From: a virus
Length of the DNA: 49,344 nt
Reading direction: 5' to 3' (one strand)
Virus record (IMG/VR): IMGVR_UViG_3300028844_005914
Span: 1-49,344 of that record
Part shown: one piece after another, positions 1 through 6,715 of the stretch
Layout of the letters: each line of letters starts with the position of its first letter
How positions within the stretch are numbered: the first letter of the stretch is position 1
Notes under the pieces: generated by a model
Databases searched by the model: none
Told to the model about the DNA's origin: nothing
The model's input: the letters and a program-made list of their open reading frames with translations, nothing else
Made by a program: the position numbers and the translations under genes

Positions 1-144
1 GGAATAGGTTTCTTGTGCATTTGCCTTGGCAGACAAGCGGGAGAGGATATTTTGATTGGAACCGACGCTCACAACTCACAGGGCTATCAGGTAATAACCG
101 ATTAACATTTGAAGTAGATATGATTAATCCTTCTGTATATGTAT
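1..144. repeat. Terminal direct repeat, left copy (circularisation overlap)
   Basis: These 144 bases recur exactly as the last 144 bases of the window (49201-49344). The overlap lies inside a coding gene that stays in frame across the junction. It is therefore best read as the overlap of a circular or circularly permuted genome of 49,200 bp. A physical end would be expected near the terminase genes. Confidence 0.95.
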
Positions 145-395
145 TTACAGCCAATAATAATGGACGGGCTTTTGTTAGAAGAAATGGAGTAACAGTAGCA
201 TCTACAAGTAATGCTGTACCACATAACGTAAATGAAAAGTTTATGTTAAATGGAAATTATGCACATGGCTATGCAAGATGGAGGAATCCATGTTTTTTAG
301 GAGAAACGATTTTTACACAAGCAGAAATTATGTATGATGATTGGCTACCGTATGAAAGATTTTTAATGCGTAAATGGAGAATACCACATGAGTAA
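1..395 (+). CDS. C-terminal part of a 463-residue fibre-like protein spanning the junction
   Basis: This is the end of the gene that starts at 48204; the frames agree once the 144-base overlap is collapsed, giving 463 residues. The last residues (YERFLMRKW) resemble the closing helix of the LamG-like domain at the end of the SASA esterase (IEGYLAHKWGI), a common end to concanavalin-like domains in phage fibres. Aromatic and beta-rich composition also suggests a carbohydrate-binding surface protein. The stop overlaps the next start by eight bases, so the genes are translationally coupled. No enzymatic motif is visible. Function as a fibre or decoration protein is inferred. Confidence 0.75.
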   Translation, partial: NRFLVHLPWQTSGRGYFDWNRRSQLTGLSGNNRLTFEVDMINPSVYVFTANNNGRAFVRRNGVTVASTSNAVPHNVNEKFMLNGNYAHGYARWRNPCFLGETIFTQAEIMYDDWLPYERFLMRKWRIPHE

Positions 396-726
396 ACAAA
401 TAAAAATACAATGGCAAGATGAAGCCGATAATGAAACACACTTTAAAATCTACAGGGGCTCAACATTAGATATGAGCGTAGATGATTCAGATGAAATTAT
501 ATCTATTGATTGGAATGGTTCAGCTTGGATTGAAAGTATTGTTGATAGCACAAATGTATCACAAATGACTGATTTTTTATCAGGTGGATCACCTACAGAT
601 GCTGGTGGACAATTTTCAATAAATTTTACTGATGCGTTTACAGGGATTCATTATTATGGAGTTTTGGCGGGCAATGCAGTAGCAAATAGCGATATTGTCC
701 CAAGTACGTCATCGGTGACAATATAA
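388..726 (+). CDS. Small fibronectin type III-like single-domain protein, copy 1
   Basis: A 112-residue protein that looks like one free-standing Fn3-like beta-sandwich. The early strand W-Q-D-E-A-D-N-E-x-x-F-K-I-Y-R and the late strand YYGVLAGNAVANS are typical of Fn3 folds. It is a paralogue of the next gene: both share the N-terminal QDxxDNExxFxIYRG pattern and the C-terminal YYGVLAxNAV pattern at the same spacing. There is no signal peptide or membrane segment. It lies in a run of fibre genes, so a role in decorating the virion surface or fibre is inferred. Confidence 0.75.
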   Translation: MSKQIKIQWQDEADNETHFKIYRGSTLDMSVDDSDEIISIDWNGSAWIESIVDSTNVSQMTDFLSGGSPTDAGGQFSINFTDAFTGIHYYGVLAGNAVANSDIVPSTSSVTI

Positions 727-729
727 ACA

Positions 730-753
730 ATGGAGACAAAACAGCTAAGATAG
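730..753 (+). promoter_or_regulatory. Conserved ATGGAGACAA leader motif, site 1
   Basis: The gap before the second Fn3-like gene holds ATGGAGACAA (730-739), which is also found in two other structural-operon gaps (5075 and 39766). Read as codons it gives a seven-residue peptide ending at 753, ten bases before the next start. It could be a leader peptide, an mRNA signal or part of a promoter. The function is not known. Confidence 0.4.
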
Positions 754-763
754 GGATACAATT

Positions 764-1090
764 ATGGCAAAAATACAAATTTCATTTCAAGATAATTCGG
801 ACAATGAGGATGAGTTCCGTATTTATAGGGGAGCAGCAACTCCTGTTACTACTAGCGATACATTAATTGGGACTTTAACTCATGATGGAGCAGCTTGGAG
901 TATAGCGGGGTCGGGAACCAACCTAGAGATTTCACAAGGTACTAATAATGCACCATCAAGCTCGGGAGATACATATATAGTTTTATATGATGAAAATTCA
1001 GCGGGAGATTATTATTATGGTGTCTTGGCATCTAATGCCGTTGGTGACTCAGCTATATCTACATCAGGTCAAGTTTCGGTAACATCATAA
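764..1090 (+). CDS. Small fibronectin type III-like single-domain protein, copy 2
   Basis: A 108-residue paralogue of the upstream gene, sharing QDNSDNEDEFRIYRG near the N-terminus and YYYGVLASNAVGDS near the C-terminus. The pair looks like a tandem duplication that has since diverged, especially in the central loops. Each is close to the size of one Fn3 domain with nothing attached, which is unusual because phage Fn3 domains are normally fused to larger structural proteins. The start is the ATG after the 37-base gap with the ATGGAGACAA motif; no strong Shine-Dalgarno is visible. Confidence 0.75.
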   Translation: MAKIQISFQDNSDNEDEFRIYRGAATPVTTSDTLIGTLTHDGAAWSIAGSGTNLEISQGTNNAPSSSGDTYIVLYDENSAGDYYYGVLASNAVGDSAISTSGQVSVTS

Positions 1091-1104
1091 TTTAACGGCT
1101 TTGA

Positions 1105-3573
1105 ATGAGCTTCCTGAAGTCAGTTGGAATTGATGTTGGAATAGTACAGAAAAGCTTAAATCATAAGATAGACACACTCGATGCCGAGGGGGTCGCGTAT
1201 GAGCCTGTAAGTTTAGGTAATTGGGGAGTATGTGGATGTACATCATTAGGAAATGTACAAACAGCATTAGATACTCTAGCAAGAGTTAGGGCTATAGATG
1301 TTGATGATGTAAATGATTTAGATAATCGTGTATCTACATTAGAAACAGGATCAGGATCAGGATCAGGAAGTGGGTTGGATGATTGGTCAGAAGATAGTAA
1401 TGGGCATTTATTGCCTGATACAAACGATTCACAAGATATAGGAAATGCTTCACAGAAAGTAAGGGATTTATATTTAGGACCAAACTCACTAAAAATAGTA
1501 GATGCAGATGATTCGATTGCTTCTTATGGAAAGGATTGGTTTGAGGGCAGAGCTTCTAAAGTCTCTTTGGGTAATGTTGATACAAGACTACAAAGCCAAG
1601 AAACCTTATCAGCCTACACAACGGCAAACCTTCCTTCTAATGCTACAAAAGGTACAACCGTATTAGTAGAAGATGGAAACGAAACAGGAAATGGGGTTGC
1701 TCTTGCTTATTGGTTTAATGGTGTTTGGTATCGTTCATCTGATAATGCAGTATTAGCTGATAGAACTATTGATATCTATCTAGTAGCGGGTCAATCAAAT
1801 GCACATGGTCATGCAGTTGTTAGTGACTTAGCAAATACTTTAATTTTATCCAATAAGGACGACATTGTTTTGGGTGATTCAATTAAGTTTACCGCAGATC
1901 GCACAATGACCGACATCAACGGGGCGAATCAAGTAACATTCCAAAGTGGTACATTCCATGAAATAACATATTTAGCAAATGCTACTTTCAGGATTACATA
2001 TAATGGAAATGAATATGCTTTTAATCGCCAATCAACTACGCCTGATTGGGGTTTTTATAAAGTTACTGATGAGACAACCCAAGACGGACTATTCTACACA
2101 TCTTGGCATCAAGGCACATCTAATGCATCATCGGAGCAATATTATAGTGATTGGGCTAACTCTCTAGTAGCAGGAGCAACGAGAGGAGATGATAATAATC
2201 TTAATCTTGGTGATTCAAATTATTTTGGACCAGAAATTGGTTTCGCTTCTAAAGTAAATGAAATAGGATTAACTAATCGCGGTTTTGGAATTATAAAACA
2301 TGCCATTGGTGCAAGTTCCCTGATAGATGATGGAAGTTCAGATGGAGGTTTATCTGATTGGGATTTAACAGCCACGGGTGATCGAAGAGGGGATGCCTAT
2401 AGAGCCTTTAAAAGAGCTATTACGGATGCTACAGATAAGCTAAGTGCCCTTGGCTATGGGTATAACCTGAAAGGCATGATTTGGTGGCAGGGGGAGAGCG
2501 GAGGGGCGGTAAGCGATCTTATTGCATTTATTAGTGATTTTAGGAATTATTTAGATACAAATTATAATCTATCTGTACCAAAAGAACAATTTCCAATCGT
2601 CATTACAGGAACAGATACCATTTGGGGTACAGATTATGAGGATGATGTAGCTAACCAAGATCAATATATTGGTTTTGTTAATGCAGAAGATTTTGGACAG
2701 ACAGGCGGTGGTGGTATACACGTCGGTTCATCTACTAATAGTGGCGTAGCAGATAGAGATTCAGATGGAATAAATGATATGTTTGAAATCGGTGAGCAAT
2801 ATGCGGTACAAATGGAAAAAGCTCAAACAGGCGAAACATCAGGTTGGGTGCCTGTTTCTACAGACACACAATTTTGGTATGATGCAGATGATGTAAGCAC
2901 CGTAAGTACAGATGCAAATACGGGATTTGTTACTCAAGTAGATGATAAGTCACCAAATTCAGTATATTTACAACCGACAAGCGGGGCTGAAGTTGAGCAT
3001 GTATTAGATAGCAGTCTTGATCGACATGTATTGCGATTTTCTAATAATTCAGATTCTATACAACAGCATAATGCAAATTCACAATATAATGGAACGCAAG
3101 ATTGGTTTATTGTGCTAAAAGCCTTACCTAACGGAGGTACACATGGTATTTGGGCTGGTACGCTAGGAAAATACATCACAATGATACCAGGTGCAAATAA
3201 TAGATTTAATATGTATTGGGGAAGTGAATATGTAACCTCATTACTTCATCCATCAAGTGCCTATGATCAATTATCAATGTTTTGCATAAGGCACAATTTT
3301 TCAGGAAGTCATTGTTCTTCATGGTGTAATGGTACACAAATAGATGCACAAAGAGTTGTTACTGATAGTTCCTATGATTTAACAAATGCTAATATGAAGC
3401 ACTCGTTCATGGAGCAAGCAGGCGGTAGCCCAAAAACCAATGGAGATTTTTGCGAAGCCATTATCAGCATGGATTTAAGCTCAAGAACTAAGATTGAAGG
3501 ATATTTGGCACACAAGTGGGGAATAGATGGTCTATTGCCTACAAGTCATGCATATCATTCAGCCCCACCCTGA
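1105..3573 (+). CDS. Tail fibre or spike with SASA-type carbohydrate esterase and LamG-like domains
   Basis: An 822-residue multidomain protein. Residues 1-80 have the look of a fibre attachment region. A GSGSGSGSG hinge follows near residues 83-92. From about residue 220 there is an SGNH/SASA hydrolase domain: block I GQSN with nucleophile Ser231, FGPE near residue 375, WWQGES at 460-465 and a GIH block with His539. This family (sialate O-acetylesterase-like) removes acetyl groups from surface polysaccharides. DRDSDGIND near 550 resembles a calcium loop. From about 590 to the end is a LamG-like sugar-binding domain ending KIEGYLAHKWGI. Inferred role: binding and deacetylating the host capsule or O-antigen during adsorption. 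The motifs are complete, so the enzyme should be active. Confidence 0.85.
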   Translation: MSFLKSVGIDVGIVQKSLNHKIDTLDAEGVAYEPVSLGNWGVCGCTSLGNVQTALDTLARVRAIDVDDVNDLDNRVSTLETGSGSGSGSGLDDWSEDSNGHLLPDTNDSQDIGNASQKVRDLYLGPNSLKIVDADDSIASYGKDWFEGRASKVSLGNVDTRLQSQETLSAYTTANLPSNATKGTTVLVEDGNETGNGVALAYWFNGVWYRSSDNAVLADRTIDIYLVAGQSNAHGHAVVSDLANTLILSNKDDIVLGDSIKFTADRTMTDINGANQVTFQSGTFHEITYLANATFRITYNGNEYAFNRQSTTPDWGFYKVTDETTQDGLFYTSWHQGTSNASSEQYYSDWANSLVAGATRGDDNNLNLGDSNYFGPEIGFASKVNEIGLTNRGFGIIKHAIGASSLIDDGSSDGGLSDWDLTATGDRRGDAYRAFKRAITDATDKLSALGYGYNLKGMIWWQGESGGAVSDLIAFISDFRNYLDTNYNLSVPKEQFPIVITGTDTIWGTDYEDDVANQDQYIGFVNAEDFGQTGGGGIHVGSSTNSGVADRDSDGINDMFEIGEQYAVQMEKAQTGETSGWVPVSTDTQFWYDADDVSTVSTDANTGFVTQVDDKSPNSVYLQPTSGAEVEHVLDSSLDRHVLRFSNNSDSIQQHNANSQYNGTQDWFIVLKALPNGGTHGIWAGTLGKYITMIPGANNRFNMYWGSEYVTSLLHPSSAYDQLSMFCIRHNFSGSHCSSWCNGTQIDAQRVVTDSSYDLTNANMKHSFMEQAGGSPKTNGDFCEAIISMDLSSRTKIEGYLAHKWGIDGLLPTSHAYHSAPP

Positions 3574-3929
3574 TGGCTACTGAAGTAGGAGACAACGTGC
3601 AAGTAAAAGCAAACCTCGCTTTTATGGCGAAGGTTATTGCTATTGTTGGTACTGCCGTATGGGGCTATAGTGTTATATGGAATAAACTATCGACCCTAGA
3701 TAATGGCTTAGATAGGGTTCAGCACGAAGGCACCCTTCTAGGCGACCTGTCAGCCCGTATGATGCATATAGAGAAATTTGCAGAGCAAGCTAAGGCAGAC
3801 CTAAATCATTTAGTTGAAATGCAAGATTCGCCAATAACCTCAGATCATCAACAATTTGAAAGATTGAGGTATTTAGAAAAAGAGTTGGACGGAGTGCGTA
3901 GCAAATTGGACAATCATTTGACGAAGTGA
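3573..3929 (+). CDS. Small membrane protein with coiled coil, i-spanin-like
   Basis: Starting at the ATG in the TGATG overlap with the fibre gene gives 118 residues. An upstream in-frame ATG at 3516 would add 19 residues that lie wholly inside the fibre gene and is less likely. One hydrophobic segment (FMAKVIAIVGTAVWGYSVIW, about residues 17-36) is followed by a long charged, heptad-rich helix. N-terminal membrane anchor plus coiled coil is the design of Rz-type inner-membrane spanins and also of many phage holin-cluster proteins. The next genes are holin-like, so a lysis role is inferred from position and topology only. Confidence 0.6.
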   Translation: MATEVGDNVQVKANLAFMAKVIAIVGTAVWGYSVIWNKLSTLDNGLDRVQHEGTLLGDLSARMMHIEKFAEQAKADLNHLVEMQDSPITSDHQQFERLRYLEKELDGVRSKLDNHLTK

Positions 3930-3930
3930 G

Positions 3931-4392
3931 ATGGGCGAAATACTTCTTATGTTACTTACAGGGGGTGGTTCTACTGCTATGGGGGCTATGCTCAAGGGAG
4001 TCTTTGGGTTTGTATTTGAAGGTAAAAGGCAGAAACATGAGCTTGAGCTTGCGCGAGAAACTCGTGCGAATGACAATTTTCTTAGACTCCAAGATAGCTT
4101 GGCTAAACAAGGTAATGGGGAGTATGTTTCTGTTAGTCGTAGGATTATCGCTTTTATGGGCGTTGGTACTCTTTGCCTGTGCGTCCTGCTCTGCACCATC
4201 TTCCCACAAGCAGAATTTCTATCCATCACAAACGCAAGCGGAGAAGGCAGAACCGAGTGGATATTCGGGCTCTTATCCTACCCCGCAAGCCAAGAGCCAT
4301 TACATCTCTCTAGTGGACACCTTGCCTATATGGGGCAAACAGCCCTCTGTGGAATTTTAGGTTTTTACTTTGGACCAAGCCCTAGAAGATGA
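3931..4392 (+). CDS. Putative holin, three hydrophobic segments (GTA holin-like)
   Basis: A 153-residue protein with a glycine-rich hydrophobic N-terminus, a charged helix (KRQKHELELARETRANDN), a central membrane segment (IIAFMGVGTLCLCVLLCTIF, about 72-91) and a C-terminal segment ending GILGFYFGPSPRR. Three hydrophobic stretches and a C-terminal FYFG match the plan of the GTA_holin_3TM family, which releases gene-transfer agents and phages by permeabilising the inner membrane. It starts two bases after the stop of the preceding membrane protein. Assignment rests on topology and the C-terminal signature. Confidence 0.6.
   Translation: MGEILLMLLTGGGSTAMGAMLKGVFGFVFEGKRQKHELELARETRANDNFLRLQDSLAKQGNGEYVSVSRRIIAFMGVGTLCLCVLLCTIFPQAEFLSITNASGEGRTEWIFGLLSYPASQEPLHLSSGHLAYMGQTALCGILGFYFGPSPRR
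4115..4360 (+). CDS. Candidate embedded Rz1-like lipoprotein in another frame
   Basis: Inside the holin-like gene, an ATG at 4115 in another frame opens 81 codons. The product begins with a hydrophobic stretch (MFLLVVGLSLLWALVLFACASC), then Ser/Pro/Gln-rich sequence (SAPSSHKQNFYPSQTQ). Signal peptide, cysteine and low-complexity tail are what an outer-membrane spanin (Rz1) encoded in a nested frame looks like. The lipobox is not canonical (LFAC or CASC). A hydrophobic reading frame may arise by chance opposite a membrane segment, so this is a hypothesis. Confidence 0.3.
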   Translation: MGSMFLLVVGLSLLWALVLFACASCSAPSSHKQNFYPSQTQAEKAEPSGYSGSYPTPQAKSHYISLVDTLPIWGKQPSVEF

Positions 4393-4463
4393 GTACTATT
4401 TTATTATGTTTTATAATATTGATAATAATTATTGAGATTGTATTTATAAAAAATGGACACTGA
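4389..4463 (+). CDS. Tiny single-span membrane peptide in the lysis-like cluster
   Basis: A 24-codon ORF whose ATG overlaps the holin-like stop (ATGA) and whose stop overlaps the next gene by 11 bases. The product is one hydrophobic helix (LLCFIILIIIIEIVFI) with short polar ends. Tight coupling at both ends and clear membrane character argue for a real gene. It fills what would otherwise be a 60-base gap. It could be a small holin, antiholin or regulator of the neighbours; there is no direct evidence which. Confidence 0.5.
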   Translation: MSTILLCFIILIIIIEIVFIKNGH

Positions 4464-4674
4464 TAACTTAGTACAAATATTCATGGGGGTAATTATTGCA
4501 ATAGGAGGGTTTTTTATAAAACATCTATTTCATACCTTACATTATCATGAAAGAAGAATAAATGATTTAGAAGTCCTTGTGAGCAAACAATCAGCAGATT
4601 CAATTAATTTGTTTAAAAAAATTGATAATATAGAGCAAAAATTAGATAGATTGTTGGAGAAATTAATAAAATAA
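4453..4674 (+). CDS. Small membrane-anchored coiled-coil protein
   Basis: A 73-residue protein with an N-terminal membrane segment (IFMGVIIAIGGFFIKHLF, about 9-26) followed by a heptad-rich helix ending LEQKLDRLLEKLIK-like. Size and plan recall XhlA-type haemolysin or holin accessory proteins. It closes the membrane-protein cluster before the tail genes and its stop overlaps the next start (TAATG). A helper role in lysis is inferred from position. Confidence 0.6.
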   Translation: MDTDNLVQIFMGVIIAIGGFFIKHLFHTLHYHERRINDLEVLVSKQSADSINLFKKIDNIEQKLDRLLEKLIK

Positions 4675-5075
4675 TGGCATTTGTTAATTTACAGAAAAGA
4701 GTAATTCAGATTGTAAAAAATAGTGGTACCGAGATAGAGGTTGTAATGGGTGCAAGGTCTGAGGATTCTCCATTGCCCGTCATATCCTGTCATATGGTAA
4801 GTGCCGAAAATTTTAGTGTATCATTAACTGATGTATTTAGAATTTCAATAGAAGTTAAATATGAAGAGCATTATGCTGATAAGAGTACAACCGATATAAA
4901 TGATGAGTTTTCATCAATTTTAGATAGGTTCACAATAGATAATCTTGTTGAGGAATTAAGAATAGGTGGTCAGGGAATTTTTAATGCCGAAGTCCAAAAT
5001 GTAGCAACGGATACACAGGGTGAAGTAATTATTAATCAATTTATCTTAGAAATTATATCAGAGCGCGACCCGTGA
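4674..5075 (+). CDS. Putative tail terminator / tail completion protein (gpU position)
   Basis: A 133-residue alpha/beta protein coupled to the gene before it by TAATG. The pattern of a first helix (LQKRVIQIVKN), central strands (VSLTDVFRISIEVKYEEHY) and a C-terminal strand (EVIINQFILEIISERD) is that of gpU/DUF3168-like tail completion proteins, which cap the tail tube and join it to the head. It sits directly before the major tail protein, the same order as U-V in lambda. Sequence identity to a named family cannot be confirmed by eye. Confidence 0.6.
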   Translation: MAFVNLQKRVIQIVKNSGTEIEVVMGARSEDSPLPVISCHMVSAENFSVSLTDVFRISIEVKYEEHYADKSTTDINDEFSSILDRFTIDNLVEELRIGGQGIFNAEVQNVATDTQGEVIINQFILEIISERDP

Positions 5076-5122
5076 TGGAGACAATGGGACTATTATATAT
5101 AACCCTTAACCTTAATTTTTAA
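5075..5122 (+). promoter_or_regulatory. Conserved ATGGAGACAA leader motif, site 2
   Basis: ATGGAGACAA (5075-5084) begins at the last base of the tail-terminator stop and starts a 15-codon frame that stops two bases before the major tail protein start. The placement suggests a leader peptide or translation-control element for a highly expressed structural gene. It matches sites at 730 and 39766. Confidence 0.4.
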
Positions 5123-5123
5123 A

Positions 5124-5624
5124 ATGGCTATTGATTACGCATCCGATTTAAAACAACCGACCATAAAGTATGGGCACGCCCAAGATTTAGTTTTCGGTAC
5201 TCCAAGACAAAATCAATTTGATATATTGGAAAGTCTTACTTGCACGCAGAATTTTGGTACTGACATGCAAGTTAAAAACGAAGCTGGATTAACGGTCGGA
5301 ACCGTATTGGGTGATCCCAAGGTTGATGTTAATATGACAGGATATGGCAACAAGAGTGCCGCTCCTTTTAAGTTGGGTGATAGTACTGCCGAGATTCAAA
5401 TGTATACGACTGCGGTATTTGACCCAGAGAACGCGGATGCTAGTGGTGATGGACCCACAGGTGGTGGGCTCGAGAATTTGACAGTTTGCATAAAATCGGT
5501 TCAGCAAGATAATTCTAATGAGGATTTTATGAAGTTTACCGTAACAGCAGAGCATTACTATAATTTGGATTATGGTAAGAGTGACAAACTTTTAGAGGAA
5601 GATAAGGCGTTTACAGAAGCGTAA
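5124..5624 (+). CDS. Major tail (tube) protein
   Basis: A 166-residue, acidic, beta-rich protein. It lies between the tail-terminator candidate and the frameshifted tail chaperones, exactly where the tube protein (gpV) sits in lambda-like phages. A strong GC-rich hairpin follows it at once (5639-5664), common after abundantly expressed virion genes. There is no signal peptide or enzymatic motif. The role is inferred from order, size and composition; tube proteins diverge too much for recognition by eye. Confidence 0.7.
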   Translation: MAIDYASDLKQPTIKYGHAQDLVFGTPRQNQFDILESLTCTQNFGTDMQVKNEAGLTVGTVLGDPKVDVNMTGYGNKSAAPFKLGDSTAEIQMYTTAVFDPENADASGDGPTGGGLENLTVCIKSVQQDNSNEDFMKFTVTAEHYYNLDYGKSDKLLEEDKAFTEA

Positions 5625-5638
5625 AAAGTAAAAGTTTA

Positions 5639-5664
5639 GCCCTCCTCCTAAGTGGGGGGAGGGC
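5639..5664 (+). terminator. GC-rich hairpin after the major tail protein
   Basis: GCCCTCCTCC pairs with GGGGGAGGGC (ten pairs, one G-U) around a six-base loop. The bases after it (ATTATAG) are not a U-run, so it may be a partial terminator, an RNA-stabilising 3' end or an RNase processing barrier that raises expression of the major tail protein over downstream genes. Confidence 0.65.
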
Positions 5665-5679
5665 ATTATAGTAGAAATC

Positions 5680-6075
5680 ATGCAAAGTACAAGACAGGTT
5701 AATAAAACCTTTCATGCCACCAAAAACACAATGCTTGCATCGGCACTAGCAAGCTTTGGAGTTCCGTTCGCAAACGAAAGAGCTTATAATAAAGTAAAAT
5801 ATGAAAATGGTGATGTCGTAACATCATGGTTTTTTAAGCCTGATGGCGCGAGTGGATTGGCAACAAAAGAACTCATCGACAAATGGTATGATGATGATTG
5901 GTTTGAAGGTGCCTATAAAGAAAAAGACCCTTGGGCAATGATTATATGTGCATTAATGACTCATAAATATCTAGTATCTCAGATCAAAAATGAGCCTTGC
6001 AAAGTACGAATAAAAAATAAAAGTAAATCTTGGCTTGTCTATGAGGGTTCTGATCTTCATAAAAAATTACTATGA
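5680..6075 (+). CDS. Tail-module protein of unknown function
   Basis: A 131-residue protein starting after the hairpin, with no clear Shine-Dalgarno. It is rich in Trp, Lys and Asp (WYDDDWFEGAYKEKDPW) with a helical middle. It lies between the major tail protein and the G-type chaperone, where siphoviruses often carry a small tail-assembly gene. I do not recognise its family. Its stop overlaps the chaperone start (ATGA). Confidence 0.6.
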   Translation: MQSTRQVNKTFHATKNTMLASALASFGVPFANERAYNKVKYENGDVVTSWFFKPDGASGLATKELIDKWYDDDWFEGAYKEKDPWAMIICALMTHKYLVSQIKNEPCKVRIKNKSKSWLVYEGSDLHKKLL

Positions 6076-6527
6076 ATGATTTATTGGAAATGTTGTCCCC
6101 CGACGAAGATAAAATAGGGGGGTTAAAAATAAAAAAACCAAGTGCAGGCACGCTTGCATTATGTGACTTTGCGAAATTAAAGATGATTAGCGGAAATGTA
6201 TCAGAAGTTCCATTCTTTGAGGCTGTAGCTTTTTTTTATATCCATTCTCAGGAAATGTCAGAGGTTAGGGGTAAGCTGTTTGACAATTCACAGGGTGTGA
6301 CTGGGGATGGATGTTCTTTGTCGTTCGTTAATGCTGTCACGGATTGGGCTGATGGTGTAGACCTTGGAACCGTTGGAGATATGGGTGATAAGATAGGCGA
6401 ATTACTCTCCGAAGCAATGAGTCCAAAGGTTGAGCCATCTGAGTCCAAGGGCACAGGTGATATATCTGATGTAGTTGCGGAAAAAGCGGAGGAAGCAAAA
6501 AAAAAGGACCCCCAACCTATTACATGA
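6072..6527 (+). CDS. Tail assembly chaperone, short form (gpG-like)
   Basis: A 151-residue protein with a mostly helical core and a charged C-terminus (VVAEKAEEAKKKDPQ). It lies just upstream of the tape measure and ends beside a slippery A-run, the hallmark of the G/GT tail chaperone pair. In lambda, gpG coats the tape measure and a minor fraction is extended by -1 frameshifting into T, which recruits tube protein. Here a slip at 6500-6506 would leave this frame after codon 145 and enter the frame of the next ORF. Confidence 0.8.
   Translation: MNDLLEMLSPDEDKIGGLKIKKPSAGTLALCDFAKLKMISGNVSEVPFFEAVAFFYIHSQEMSEVRGKLFDNSQGVTGDGCSLSFVNAVTDWADGVDLGTVGDMGDKIGELLSEAMSPKVEPSESKGTGDISDVVAEKAEEAKKKDPQPIT
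6488..6506 (+). other. Programmed -1 ribosomal frameshift site
   Basis: The chaperone gene ends in a run of nine A followed by G. In its frame this reads A-AAA-AAG (6500-6506), the same heptamer used by E. coli dnaX. A Shine-Dalgarno-like GGAGG (6488-6492) lies seven bases upstream, the type of internal stimulator known from dnaX. A -1 slip joins directly to the open frame of 6524-6715 without meeting a stop. The arrangement is seen in the sequence; efficiency is unknown. Confidence 0.85.
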
Positions 6528-6715
6528 TAGCATATGCACTTTCTAGTGGAAATGTTCTTTATGCTAATAAAATATTTTGGGAGGAACCATTAAAAAATGT
6601 ATGGGTAATGCTTTGGTGTTATTATGCATATAATGGGGTAGACACAAAAAGATTAGGAGGAGAGGACAAGGGGGCTTATATAGATGATAAGAGTCTCCCT
6701 AGATTTGGTAAATAA
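6524..6715 (+). CDS. Tail assembly chaperone extension (T part of gpGT)
   Basis: This 63-codon frame is probably translated mainly as the C-terminal part of a frameshift fusion. After a slip at 6506 the frame reads GPPTYY and then continues into this ORF, for a GT product of about 214 residues (145 plus 69). The segment is aromatic-rich (WVMLWCYYAYNG). The ATG at 6524 overlaps the stop of the short form, so independent starts cannot be excluded, but no Shine-Dalgarno is placed for it. Confidence 0.75.
   Translation: MIAYALSSGNVLYANKIFWEEPLKNVWVMLWCYYAYNGVDTKRLGGEDKGAYIDDKSLPRFGK

Noticed and set aside
3926-4360. Full 144-codon frame overlapping the holin-like gene
   Set aside because: The first 63 codons have no plausible role and start at a GTG just before the holin start; only the part from 4115 was kept as a candidate.
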